Positions 1 through 8,413 of a stretch of DNA of 64,000 nt are shown one piece after another. The notes under the pieces are model-generated. The model worked only from the letters and a program-made list of their open reading frames with translations. It had not been told where the DNA came from and searched no databases. Each line of letters opens with the position of its first letter. The first letter of the stretch is position 1. Origin of the DNA: Flavobacterium selenitireducens (lineage in GTDB: Bacteria; Bacteroidota; Bacteroidia; Flavobacteriales; Flavobacteriaceae); NCBI RefSeq assembly GCF_014748335.1, contig NZ_JAAVIY010000006.1:124001-188000 (forward strand), in the 5' to 3' direction. The position numbers and the translations under genes were made by a program.

Positions 1-628
1 GCTTTCTAGGGGAAAAACCGCCCGTAAAGTGAATTCCCTTGAGTTTTTTACAGGCATTGATGAAGTTCGCGCGAAAACGGTTGGTTTCCGGTTCGAGCTT
101 CCATAGTGACGAGGCGAAAAATACGTTGCTGTCGTCTGATGGTTTGTCGTTGTGATAAGCCGAAAGGTCGTGGCGGTTCATCTGTGCCCGGTATTCCCCA
201 AAAAAATAACGCGCACGCTGGATGCGTTTTCTGCCTTTGTAAAAGTTGGACAGCACGAGCAATACCGTTTCCAATTTGGAAAACACCCGAATGGCGAAAC
301 TCGGGCCTATCGAAAACAATTTTTCAGGATGTGCGCATTCGATCTCGCTGTTGATGTTGACCTTTGCATAATGGTCGCACCATGCGATACCGTGGGTGTC
401 GATGTAATCCACGTCGCCAAAATCGATCACGACCCTCGAAAGTTCATTGCCGCGTGCGATGACAATTGGGACGATACGGCCATTGTGCTTGAACTTGTCA
501 AAATAGGCAGATGTGAATTTTATCGAGTTCTTTCCGTAAAGCTTCCGGATTCCGTAAAGGTAGAAGGAGGCGTACAGTACGTTACAGCACGGGTCTACGT
601 AAATCGTGAGCTTCTCGGTTTGTTTCAT
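1..628 (-). CDS. Partial CDS, possible glycosyltransferase, C-terminus beyond left edge
   Basis: An open frame on the minus strand runs without a stop from an ATG at 628 off the left edge (209 codons visible). It starts MKQTEKLTIYVDP and has a sensible residue mix throughout. No signal peptide or membrane segment is visible. The visible end (FRANFINAC, then HFTGGF) faintly recalls polysaccharide glycosyltransferases, but that is a recollection of family style and not a motif match, so the function is tentative. A TATTTTTG -7 box lies 28 bp upstream of the ATG. Plus-strand frames across the same region are shadows of it. Confidence 0.7.
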   Translation of the reverse strand, partial: MKQTEKLTIYVDPCCNVLYASFYLYGIRKLYGKNSIKFTSAYFDKFKHNGRIVPIVIARGNELSRVVIDFGDVDYIDTHGIAWCDHYAKVNINSEIECAHPEKLFSIGPSFAIRVFSKLETVLLVLSNFYKGRKRIQRARYFFGEYRAQMNRHDLSAYHNDKPSDDSNVFFASSLWKLEPETNRFRANFINACKKLKGIHFTGGFSPRK

Positions 629-656
629 CGCATCAGACGGAATTGCTTGGTCGATG

Positions 657-664
657 CAAAAATA
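657..664 (-). promoter_or_regulatory. -7 promoter box for the left-edge gene
   Basis: The minus strand reads TATTTTTG, an exact match to the Bacteroidota -7 consensus TAnnTTTG, 28 bp upstream of the ATG at 628. No convincing -33 TTG is seen at the usual distance. Confidence 0.45.
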
Positions 665-736
665 ACCAATTGTGGATAATTATCGGTTCGGCCCCTGGGA
701 ATTTTGCGTGTTCGTGGGTTATTTTTGAATAAAGAT

Positions 737-744
737 TATCTTTG
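737..744 (+). promoter_or_regulatory. -7 promoter box for ettA
   Basis: TATCTTTG matches TAnnTTTG exactly and ends 36 bp before the ettA ATG. It is divergent from the minus-strand box at 657-664. The -33 element is not clear. Confidence 0.55.
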
Positions 745-780
745 TCATCCGCAAATTAAAATTTTACAAAATACGATATC

Positions 781-2475
781 ATGTCAGACGATAAGAAAGT
801 CATATTCTCAATGTCGAAGGTTTCCAAGACCTATTCGGCAAACAACAAGCAAGTACTCAAAGACATCTACCTGAGCTTTTTCTACGGAGCGAAAATCGGT
901 ATTCTCGGTCTCAACGGTTCCGGGAAATCCTCTTTGCTGAAGATCATCGCCGGCGTCGACAAGAATTACCAGGGCGATGTCGTGTTTTCTCCTGGTTACA
1001 CCGTAGGCTATCTCGAACAGGAGCCTCAGCTCGACGAGAACAAGACGGTGATCGAGATCGTGCGCGAAGGCGTTGCCGAAACCATGGCCGTGCTTGAGGA
1101 GTTCAACAAGATCAACGACCAGTTCGGTTTGCCGGAAGTGTATGAAGATGCCGATAAAATGCAGAAACTCATGGACCGCCAGGCTGAGCTCCAGGACAAG
1201 ATCGACGCACTCGGCGCCTGGGAAATCGACAATAAGCTAGAGGTTGCCATGGACGCCTTGCGCACGCCGGATCCCGACACGCCGATCAAAGTGCTTTCGG
1301 GCGGTGAAAAGCGTCGCGTGGCGTTGTGCCGACTGTTGTTGCAGCAACCGGACGTCTTGCTTCTCGATGAGCCGACGAACCACCTCGACGCCGAATCGGT
1401 ATTGTGGCTCGAACAACATTTACAGCAATATCCGGGAACGATCATCGCCGTGACCCACGACCGATACTTCCTTGACAATGTCGCCGGATGGATCCTCGAA
1501 CTCGACAGGGGCGAAGGCATTCCGTGGAAAGGAAATTACTCGTCATGGCTCGACCAGAAATCCAAGCGATTGGAACAGGAAGAAAAGACAGCTTCCAAGC
1601 GCCGAAAAACGCTCGAGCGCGAGCTTGACTGGGTACGCCAGGGAGCGAAAGGCCGACAGACGAAGCAAAAGGCGCGTCTTCAGAACTATGACCGATTGTT
1701 GAATGAAGACCAGAAAGAACTAGAGGAAAAACTTGAATTATATATCCCGAACGGGCCGCGTTTGGGAACCAATGTGATCAATGCCGAAAAGGTCGCCAAA
1801 GCTTTCGGGGAAAAACTGCTGTACGACAACCTGAATTTCGTTTTGCCTCAAGCCGGAATCGTCGGGATCATCGGACCCAACGGAGCCGGAAAAACGACGA
1901 TTTTCAAAATGATCATGGACGAGCTCCAGCCTGACGGAGGCGAATTCAAGGTAGGCGAAACCGTTAAGATCGCTTACGTAGATCAGGCGCATTCGAACAT
2001 CGACCCTGAAAAATCGATCTGGGAAAATTTCGCCGACGGACAGGAACTCATCATGATGGGCGGCAAATCCGTGAATTCACGCGCTTATCTGAGTCGCTTT
2101 AACTTCGGTGGATCCGACCAGAATAAAAAAGTCGCGACGCTTTCCGGAGGCGAACGCAACCGCCTGCACCTGGCCATGACGCTCAAGGAAGAAGGAAATG
2201 TATTGCTTCTCGATGAGCCTACGAACGATTTGGACATCAACACCTTGCGCGCACTCGAGGAAGGGCTCGAGAATTTTGCGGGTTGCGCCGTCGTCATCTC
2301 CCACGACCGTTGGTTCCTGGATCGCGTCTGCACGCATATCCTGGCGTTCGAAGGAAATTCCGAAGTCTACTTTTTTGAAGGAAGTTTCTCAGATTATGAA
2401 GAGAATAAGAAGAAACGACTCGGCGTCGATCTGACACCTAAGCGAATCAAATACAGGAAACTGATCCGAAATTAG
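781..2475 (+). CDS. ettA: Energy-dependent translational throttle protein EttA (ABC-F ATPase)
   Basis: This 564-residue soluble ABC-F protein has two ABC cassettes and no membrane domain. Cassette 1 has Walker A GLNGSGKS (residues 43-50), signature LSGGEKRR and Walker B LLLDEPTNHLD. Cassette 2 has GPNGAGKTT, LSGGERNR and LLLDEPTNDLD. The linker between them is highly charged, as expected for the P-site tRNA interaction motif. EttA binds the ribosomal E site and gates entry into elongation according to ATP/ADP status. Length and overall pattern (MSDDKKVIFSM start) fit EttA better than Uup or antibiotic-resistance ABC-F proteins. It is monocistronic, with its own promoter and a strong terminator. 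Confidence 0.95.
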   Translation: MSDDKKVIFSMSKVSKTYSANNKQVLKDIYLSFFYGAKIGILGLNGSGKSSLLKIIAGVDKNYQGDVVFSPGYTVGYLEQEPQLDENKTVIEIVREGVAETMAVLEEFNKINDQFGLPEVYEDADKMQKLMDRQAELQDKIDALGAWEIDNKLEVAMDALRTPDPDTPIKVLSGGEKRRVALCRLLLQQPDVLLLDEPTNHLDAESVLWLEQHLQQYPGTIIAVTHDRYFLDNVAGWILELDRGEGIPWKGNYSSWLDQKSKRLEQEEKTASKRRKTLERELDWVRQGAKGRQTKQKARLQNYDRLLNEDQKELEEKLELYIPNGPRLGTNVINAEKVAKAFGEKLLYDNLNFVLPQAGIVGIIGPNGAGKTTIFKMIMDELQPDGGEFKVGETVKIAYVDQAHSNIDPEKSIWENFADGQELIMMGGKSVNSRAYLSRFNFGGSDQNKKVATLSGGERNRLHLAMTLKEEGNVLLLDEPTNDLDINTLRALEEGLENFAGCAVVISHDRWFLDRVCTHILAFEGNSEVYFFEGSFSDYEENKKKRLGVDLTPKRIKYRKLIRN

Positions 2476-2483
2476 TAAAAGAA

Positions 2484-2513
2484 AAGCCCCGATTTTAACA
2501 GTCGGGGTTTTTA
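2484..2513 (+). terminator. Rho-independent terminator of ettA
   Basis: The inverted repeat CCCCGA (2487-2492) and TCGGGG (2502-2507) has a 9-base loop. It is flanked by an A-rich 5' side and a run of T, and starts 11 bp after the ettA stop. Confidence 0.85.
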
Positions 2514-2556
2514 TATTAGGTCAATCCTTTTATATTTACGCACCAAATCTATCGCA

Positions 2557-4755
2557 TTGCCTGTATCACGCAATATTTTCCTACTGCCGCTGCTTTTAAT
2601 GGCACTGGGTTTTCACGCCCAGACGTCGCCGTATACGGCACAAGGGATCGACAAGCTCAACGACAAGGCAGACAAGTTTCTTACGGATCTCAACTTTCGA
2701 CAATCACTGCGATACTCACGCGAGGCGCTCAAGCAAGCGATATCGTTGAAGGACAACTTCCGTATCGCATACGCCTACAATACCATTGCAGGCAATTACG
2801 ACGAACTTTCCGAAAACGACAAAGCCATTTATTACTACAACAAAGGTTTATCGTACGCAAATAAGACGGAGAACGACACGCTCAAGAACTGGCTCAACAA
2901 CAATCTCGGGAACATGCATTTCTTCGAGAAAAAAAATTACGAGAAAGGCATTGCGTATTATCAGGCGGCGATCCACCATGGCGAAAAGATACGCGACACG
3001 TCTGAAATCCTGTTCACCAAACTCAACCTTGCCTGGGCTCATTTCGACATCGGATTGTACGATCAGGGCCAGCCATACCTGGAATATGTGAACGAGCATT
3101 TTGAGAAGTTCGGGCGCAAGAATCTCAAGGCCGCGCGTTTGTTGCTCAACGGAATGCTCGAGAGCGAACGTGGGCGCAACAAATCGGCCGATGCTTACTT
3201 CAGGCTGGCGATGGATATGGCGATCGCAACCGACGAAAAGCTCGATCTTTCGTATTCGTACGAGGAATATTCGAAATTTCTGGCCAAGACCGGCGACCAC
3301 AAAAATGCGTATCGCTATTTGCAGATGTTCGGCAAAATCAAAGATGAGGTCTACGACGCCGAAAAGCTCAAACGCGCGGCAACCGAAGGCCTCAACCTCG
3401 AACTCGACGAATACAAGCGGGCCGTCGACCGCATCGCCGCAGAAAATGAGATCCAGGCGTTGAGCCTCCGGAAATCACAAATTATCGTGATCTTGTTCAT
3501 CGTCTGCTTTTTGGCCCTGACGTTGTTGCTTTACATGCTCAACAAAAACATCAACTTTCGTAAAAAAGTGAATGCGGAACTGCTCCAAACCAATGCCGAG
3601 CTCCATCTCGCCAAGGAAAAAGCGGAAGAAGCCGCACGACTGAAGACCCAATTCGTCTCGACGATCAGCCACGAGCTGCGCACGCCTTTGTACGGCGTCG
3701 TCGGCATTACGGATATGATTGCCGACGAGCACAAAGAATTGGTGAGAAGCCCGCATTTGAACTCGCTTCGGTTTTCAGCCAAATACCTGTTGTCGCTCGT
3801 GAACGATATCCTTCAGATCAACAAAATAGAGGAAAAGCGCGTGGTGCTCGAAAGCCATGTGTTCAACGTTTACGACGAAATCAAAACCATCAAGGATTCG
3901 CTAAAATTCATCGCCAACCGCAACCGAAACGAAATCAAAATCGATATCGATCCCGAGATTCCGGAGCTGTTGATCGGCGACAAGCTCAGGCTTTCCCAGA
4001 TTTTCATGAACCTTGTGAGCAACGCCTTGAAGTTCACCGTTGACGGGCGCGTTGTTATCAAGGCCGAACTGCTCAAGAACATAGGGGAGAAGTTCTTCAT
4101 CAAATTTGCCGTGAAAGACAACGGAATCGGGATTGCTTTGGAAGACCAGGAAAAGATTTTCGAGAAATTCGTACAAATCGAACGCAAGGAAAACGACTAT
4201 CAGGGAACCGGACTCGGCCTGTCGATCGTCAAGCGGCTCATCGAGTTGTTCGACAGCGAGATCCATTTGAGCAGTATGCCTGAAAAAGGCACCGAATTCG
4301 ATTTTACGATCGCCTTCGAGTTCAATCCGCAAAAGACAAACGAGATCATCAACAATATAGAGGTAGACCTTTCTACGGCAGCTTCCCACGAGGTTTTAGT
4401 CGTGGAAGACAACAAGATCAACCAGATGGTCACGCGTAAAATTTTACAGAACAACGGCTATCGTTGCAAAGTGGTCGACGACGGGCTATCGGCTATCGAA
4501 TTATTGCGCAAGACCAAATTCGACATCGTCCTGATGGATATCAACATGCCGATCATCAACGGATTCGAAACCACAAGACGCATCCGACAATTCGACCGCG
4601 AGACGCCTGTCGTCGCCCTGACGGCCTTCGACAAAGAAGAAATTACCGAGGAAGCCCTTTCTTCGGGTATGAACGACATCATCATCAAGCCTTTTGAACC
4701 GATAAAGTTGTTCCAGATCATCAATTCGCAAATAGGGAAGCGGATGACGGAGTGA
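2557..4755 (+). CDS. TPR-containing hybrid histidine kinase
   Basis: The 732-residue sensor has a signal peptide (about 1-21), a periplasmic tetratricopeptide-rich region (about 25-300), one membrane span (308-327), a coiled linker, and a HisKA domain with phospho-acceptor His372 in SHELRTPL. An HATPase_c domain follows (DNGIGI, GTGLGLSIV), then a C-terminal receiver with Asp661 in LMDINMP and Lys in IIKPFEP. The start is TTG; later ATG codons would cut into the signal peptide. A near-consensus -7 box (TATATTTA, 2531-2538) lies 18 bp upstream. No response-regulator gene is adjacent, so output would go through the fused receiver or a distant partner. The sensed signal is unknown. Confidence 0.9.
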   Translation: MPVSRNIFLLPLLLMALGFHAQTSPYTAQGIDKLNDKADKFLTDLNFRQSLRYSREALKQAISLKDNFRIAYAYNTIAGNYDELSENDKAIYYYNKGLSYANKTENDTLKNWLNNNLGNMHFFEKKNYEKGIAYYQAAIHHGEKIRDTSEILFTKLNLAWAHFDIGLYDQGQPYLEYVNEHFEKFGRKNLKAARLLLNGMLESERGRNKSADAYFRLAMDMAIATDEKLDLSYSYEEYSKFLAKTGDHKNAYRYLQMFGKIKDEVYDAEKLKRAATEGLNLELDEYKRAVDRIAAENEIQALSLRKSQIIVILFIVCFLALTLLLYMLNKNINFRKKVNAELLQTNAELHLAKEKAEEAARLKTQFVSTISHELRTPLYGVVGITDMIADEHKELVRSPHLNSLRFSAKYLLSLVNDILQINKIEEKRVVLESHVFNVYDEIKTIKDSLKFIANRNRNEIKIDIDPEIPELLIGDKLRLSQIFMNLVSNALKFTVDGRVVIKAELLKNIGEKFFIKFAVKDNGIGIALEDQEKIFEKFVQIERKENDYQGTGLGLSIVKRLIELFDSEIHLSSMPEKGTEFDFTIAFEFNPQKTNEIINNIEVDLSTAASHEVLVVEDNKINQMVTRKILQNNGYRCKVVDDGLSAIELLRKTKFDIVLMDINMPIINGFETTRRIRQFDRETPVVALTAFDKEEITEEALSSGMNDIIIKPFEPIKLFQIINSQIGKRMTE

Positions 4756-4774
4756 AAGGGGAGGTTCGTTTAGG

Positions 4775-4830
4775 GTTTGAAGTTTAAGGTTTGAAGTTTA
4801 AAGTTTAAGGTTTAAAGTTTAAAGTTTGGG
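4775..4830 (+). repeat. Eight tandem heptamers GTTTRAR after the kinase gene
   Basis: Eight successive 7-base units run without interruption: GTTTGAA, GTTTAAG, GTTTGAA, GTTTAAA, GTTTAAG, GTTTAAA, GTTTAAA, GTTTGGG. The array starts 19 bp after the stop codon at 4755 and lies between convergent genes. The same unit family recurs on the other strand at 19283-19336. Confidence 0.9.
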
Positions 4831-4893
4831 ACGGTTCGAAATTGGAACTTTGCTCGTAGAACTAATGTTATCGTCCAGGGCGTCCAAAAACTA

Positions 4894-6156
4894 TTAATAC
4901 CATCTCCGCTTGTTCTTTTTCGATCCTTCGGATTTTCGGGATTGGCCGTGCGATTTACCGCTGCGGTTGTTTTTAGGTTGCTCAACCGGAGTTGCGATCG
5001 TCCCCGGCGCCTCGCCTTCCTTCCACGGATAAGGATGATCCTCGACAATCTTAACGTCTACTTTGATAAGTTTCTGGATGTCTTTCCAATACGGCGCCTC
5101 GTCAAGTCCGCAAAGTGAAATGGCGACGCCACCGTTTCCGGCGCGTCCCGTACGTCCGATGCGATGAACATAGGTTTCGGGAACGTTGGGCAGGTCGAAA
5201 TTGATGACGAACGGCAATTGCTCGATGTCGATTCCGCGCGCGGCGATGTCGGTCGCGACCAAAACGCCGACTTCGTTGTTCTTGAACGCTTCCAAAACAC
5301 GCTGGCGCGCAGATTGGGACTTGTCGCCGTGAATGGCTTCGGCCGCCACGCCTTTCTTGCGCAACGAACGCACGACATTGTCCGCTCCGTGTTTGGTACG
5401 CGTAAAAACCAGTACGTTATCGAGTTTTTCGTTTCTGATAAGATGGTACAACATATTGCGCTTGTCCGACTTGTCGACGAAATAAATGCGTTGTTCGACC
5501 CTCTCGGCCGTTGACGAAACCGGTGCAACCTGGACGTTTGTAGGATCGGTAAGGAACATTTCGGCCAATTCGCGTATCTGCATCGGCATCGTGGCCGAGA
5601 ATAGCAAGGTCTGACGGTTGTCCGGAGTGAGTTTTACGATCTTTTTTACGTCGTTTACAAAACCCATGTCGAGCATTTGGTCGGCTTCGTCCAAAACCAA
5701 TGTGTGCAAATGGTCGAGGTCGATGAAACCTTGTTTGTGCAAGTCGAGCAGGCGGCCCGGAGTGGCAATCAACACGTCGACTCCGCGTTTTAACTGGTCG
5801 ACTTGAGGAACCTGGGAAACGCCTCCGAAGACGGTGAGTTGGCGCAGATTCGTGTAGCGTCCATAGGTTTCAAAACTTTCCCCGATTTGGAGCGCCAGTT
5901 CGCGCGTTGGCGTAACGACAAGGGCGCGTATGACTTTGTGGCGTTTTGAAGTGCCGATGTTGCGATGCAGATTGTGTATGATCGGGATGGCGAAAGCCGC
6001 GGTTTTACCGGTTCCCGTCTGTGCGCATCCCACGATGTCGCGTCCTTCAAGGATGACCGGGATAGACTGCTGTTGGATGGGAGTAGGCGTGGTATATCCT
6101 TCTTCGGATACCGCCGTCAATATGGATTTGGATAATTGTAGATCTTCGAATTTCAT
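4894..6156 (-). CDS. rhlE: DEAD-box RNA helicase, RhlE family
   Basis: This 420-residue helicase shows all DEAD-box motifs: Q motif (PTPIQQQSIP), I (AQTGTGKT, 45-52), Ia (PTRELALQ), Ib (TPGR), II (DEAD), III (SAT), and V/VI (ARGID, HRIGRTGRAG). A short basic, Gly/Ser/Lys-rich tail follows, as in RhlE-type helicases acting on rRNA or mRNA. The ATG at 6156 is chosen because the possible upstream TTG at 6183 lies inside the -7 promoter box. The gene is convergent with the kinase gene and monocistronic. Confidence 0.93.
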   Translation of the reverse strand: MKFEDLQLSKSILTAVSEEGYTTPTPIQQQSIPVILEGRDIVGCAQTGTGKTAAFAIPIIHNLHRNIGTSKRHKVIRALVVTPTRELALQIGESFETYGRYTNLRQLTVFGGVSQVPQVDQLKRGVDVLIATPGRLLDLHKQGFIDLDHLHTLVLDEADQMLDMGFVNDVKKIVKLTPDNRQTLLFSATMPMQIRELAEMFLTDPTNVQVAPVSSTAERVEQRIYFVDKSDKRNMLYHLIRNEKLDNVLVFTRTKHGADNVVRSLRKKGVAAEAIHGDKSQSARQRVLEAFKNNEVGVLVATDIAARGIDIEQLPFVINFDLPNVPETYVHRIGRTGRAGNGGVAISLCGLDEAPYWKDIQKLIKVDVKIVEDHPYPWKEGEAPGTIATPVEQPKNNRSGKSHGQSRKSEGSKKNKRRWY

Positions 6157-6180
6157 AAGTGTGCCATTTTGGGCAGGCGG

Positions 6181-6188
6181 CAAAGATA
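6181..6188 (-). promoter_or_regulatory. -7 promoter box for rhlE
   Basis: The minus strand reads TATCTTTG, an exact TAnnTTTG match ending 24 bp before the ATG at 6156. It overlaps the alternative TTG codon and so argues against that start. Confidence 0.55.
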
Positions 6189-6328
6189 GGCTTTTGGCCG
6201 CTTAATTGTTCATTTTATTCCGCGGCACTGCATACGGTCCGGCTGCGGCGCGGGAGTTTGTTTGATCATTTGTTGGTTTGGGATCGTCGGAAAATACGTC
6301 GTCGTAATGCCCGATGTCAGCCAATGAT

Positions 6329-7363
6329 TCAGGCATGCTCACGCGCCTTGACGAAATCCGTAAGCAGATAGCCGATCAATTTCCCGATCAGGTGTTTGTT
6401 TTTCTCATCCCCGAGATCCGGAGCGCCTTCGCAAATGTGCAGGTAGGCCGCATTTTTGTGACGTGCAAAAAAGTGAACGAATTTTCGCGCCTTCGCCACC
6501 GAGAAGCCGCTATAGGTCATCGTACTGCTGGCCACATCCGGAATCGCGTCGAGATCGATCTCTATGCCGAATGCCTCCGATGAGACGAATTGAAGGGCAT
6601 TTTGCATTTCGGAATCGAAGTCCTTCTCGCTCCGTATGGAAATCTCGTCGTAAGTCGTGTATTGCACGCGGTTTTCGAGCTTTTTTATGTTTTGGAGCAC
6701 GTTTTTGGACACATAATTTTCGTGGAGTCCGAAGATGAAGTATTTTTTGAGGAAACCTTCTTCGAACGCATAGTGGAAGGCATTGCCATTGTGTCTTCCT
6801 TCGAGTATCCTGAAATCTGACTGTGAGTCGAAATTGATGGCGTTGACGGGTTTTCCTTTTGCAAGCGCCGTCCCTTTTATGTTACCGTAGGCGTTATTTT
6901 GTCCGCCTCCGATAATGATTGGGATTTTTCCTGCTTTTACGATCGAGAAAACCAGGTGGGACACTTCTTTGTCGATCGATTGCACCAACTTGCTTATGGC
7001 GAGCCGGTCGTGTGTGTCGGAGAAGTCAAAACTTTCGGCTGCCCGCATCTCGGCCGCGACATCGAGATGGCCCAATGCCAATATATCGCTGCCTTTGCAA
7101 AAACGGTTGTGTTGCAGATTGGCGATGCTTTCCAGCGCATTCTCCCATGCCGAAGCGGCGCCCGGCCGACCGGAGTTGGCACGTATACCAATGTCTTCAG
7201 GAATTCCGAACAGCACAAAACGCGCCTCGCAACCGGCCATGAAAGCAAGCGGGTCGGCAGATTTGGGCGTGGTAAGCATCTTTTCTCCAAAACGGATCTC
7301 ACCGCTCCTGTGCCGCGTCAGCTTAGCGAGATCGCTCGGTTTGAGCACAACCAGTTTTTCCAT
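6329..7363 (-). CDS. Formimidoylglutamase-like ureohydrolase with altered metal ligands
   Basis: The 344-residue protein has the arginase/agmatinase/HutG fold pattern: GIPEDIGIRANSGRPGA near the N-terminus, GGGQNNAYG, NFDSQSDFR, EIDLDAIPD and a C-terminal HICEGAPDL. HutG hydrolyses N-formimidoyl-glutamate at the end of histidine degradation, and hutI lies one gene away on the same strand, which supports that role. Two canonical Mn ligands appear changed. The His of GGGHD is Gln here, and the His of DAHxD is Gln (DSQSD); the Asp ligands remain. Either the site binds metal differently or the enzyme is weak or inactive. The gene is monocistronic and divergent from the coiled-coil gene at 7488. 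Confidence 0.75.
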   Translation of the reverse strand: MEKLVVLKPSDLAKLTRHRSGEIRFGEKMLTTPKSADPLAFMAGCEARFVLFGIPEDIGIRANSGRPGAASAWENALESIANLQHNRFCKGSDILALGHLDVAAEMRAAESFDFSDTHDRLAISKLVQSIDKEVSHLVFSIVKAGKIPIIIGGGQNNAYGNIKGTALAKGKPVNAINFDSQSDFRILEGRHNGNAFHYAFEEGFLKKYFIFGLHENYVSKNVLQNIKKLENRVQYTTYDEISIRSEKDFDSEMQNALQFVSSEAFGIEIDLDAIPDVASSTMTYSGFSVAKARKFVHFFARHKNAAYLHICEGAPDLGDEKNKHLIGKLIGYLLTDFVKAREHA

Positions 7364-7380
7364 TTATTCGCAATTTGAGC

Positions 7381-7388
7381 CAAAAATA
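7381..7388 (-). promoter_or_regulatory. -7 promoter box for the ureohydrolase gene
   Basis: The minus strand reads TATTTTTG, an exact TAnnTTTG match, 17 bp before the ATG at 7363. Confidence 0.5.
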
Positions 7389-7417
7389 CGCAATTATATA
7401 AACTTTCGTTAATAAGG

Positions 7418-7447
7418 TTGTAAGACCCTTTTAAAAATTTAAATTTG
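7418..7447 (+). promoter_or_regulatory. Complete Bacteroidota promoter for the 7488 gene
   Basis: TTG (7418-7420), 19 bp spacer, then TAAATTTG (7440-7447). This is one of the clearest -33/-7 pairs in the window. Transcription would start near 7453, about 35 bp before the ATG. Confidence 0.75.
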
Positions 7448-7487
7448 TTAAAATTTAACATTTCAACCAACTTAAACCCAACACACT

Positions 7488-8369
7488 ATGGAAAATCAGA
7501 ACAGCAATTCTAAATTAAAAGCGATTGTGGTAATCCTCGCGCTTTTACTTGCTGGAAGCCTGGCGTATATGTACAAAATGAGCAGCGACGCCAAATCGAC
7601 ACAAACCGTTCTGGTAAAGGAAAAAGATGATGTCATGAAAGACCTTCAGGCACTTAAGGCGACATATGACACGGCGATAGCGGAAAATACTTCGATGTCC
7701 GACGAGCTAATAGCCGAAAGGGAAAAAGTCGTCAAATTGATGTCCGACCTTGAAAAATCAAAGAATGACGTTGCCGGCCTGTCCAAATATCGCGACCAGT
7801 ATCGCGCGCTTCAAGGCCGTATGAAAACGATGATGGCCGAGGTAGAAAACCTTAAAAAGGAAAATGCAGGACTAGTCGTACAACGCGACAGCGTCCAGAA
7901 AGCCTATGGCGAACAAAAACGTTTCAACGACACGTTGGTCGTACAAAACGAGAACCTGGCCAAAACGGTGGAAAAAGGATCGAAGCTCGTCGTAATGAAC
8001 CTGCGCACCCAAGCTCTTAAACAAAGGAGTTCCGGCAAGCAAATCGAAACCGACAAAGCCAGCCGTGCCGACAAACTGAAGGTTTGCTTCAGCATTGCCG
8101 AAAACAAGATCGCCAATTCAGGAGAAAAAACTTATTATGTGCAAATCATCGACTCCAAGAACAATGTTTTGGGCGACAAGCTTACCGAAACGTTCGGGTC
8201 GGATACGTTGACGTACAGTTTCACCACCACGGTAGCTTACCAAAACGCATCGGTGGACGTTTGTGAATTCCTTGACGGAAAAGGAAAGGACTTCGAGAAA
8301 GGGACTTACTTTGTGAACATTTTCGACAAAGGAGAACTGGTTTCAAAAACGAGTTTCAACCTGAGATAA
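7488..8369 (+). CDS. Membrane-anchored coiled-coil protein of unknown function
   Basis: The 293-residue protein has a short cytoplasmic start and one N-terminal membrane span (about residues 11-29). A long charged coiled coil rich in Glu/Lys/Leu heptads runs over roughly residues 38-165. A compact C-terminal domain predicted to be beta-rich follows (about 190-293; CFSIAENKI, YYVQIID, GTYFVNIFD). No catalytic motif is visible. Homologues in flavobacteria are often labelled as chromosome-partitioning proteins, but nothing here supports an ATPase. Strong promoter and terminator signals suggest a well-expressed single gene, perhaps an envelope scaffold (inference). Confidence 0.85.
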   Translation: MENQNSNSKLKAIVVILALLLAGSLAYMYKMSSDAKSTQTVLVKEKDDVMKDLQALKATYDTAIAENTSMSDELIAEREKVVKLMSDLEKSKNDVAGLSKYRDQYRALQGRMKTMMAEVENLKKENAGLVVQRDSVQKAYGEQKRFNDTLVVQNENLAKTVEKGSKLVVMNLRTQALKQRSSGKQIETDKASRADKLKVCFSIAENKIANSGEKTYYVQIIDSKNNVLGDKLTETFGSDTLTYSFTTTVAYQNASVDVCEFLDGKGKDFEKGTYFVNIFDKGELVSKTSFNLR

Positions 8370-8387
8370 AATCTAAGAAAAAAACTA

Positions 8388-8412
8388 AAAAGCCCGTTAA
8401 CAGCGGGCTTTT
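8388..8412. terminator. Bidirectional terminator between the coiled-coil gene and hutI
   Basis: The stem GCCCG (8392-8396) and CGGGC (8404-8408) is extended by A/T tracts on both sides, so it can act on either strand. It lies between two convergent stop codons (8369 and 8414). Confidence 0.85.
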
Positions 8413-8413
8413 T

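Noticed and set aside
152..679. Plus-strand frames at the left edge
   Set aside because: They lie opposite a longer, protein-like minus-strand gene that has its own promoter box.
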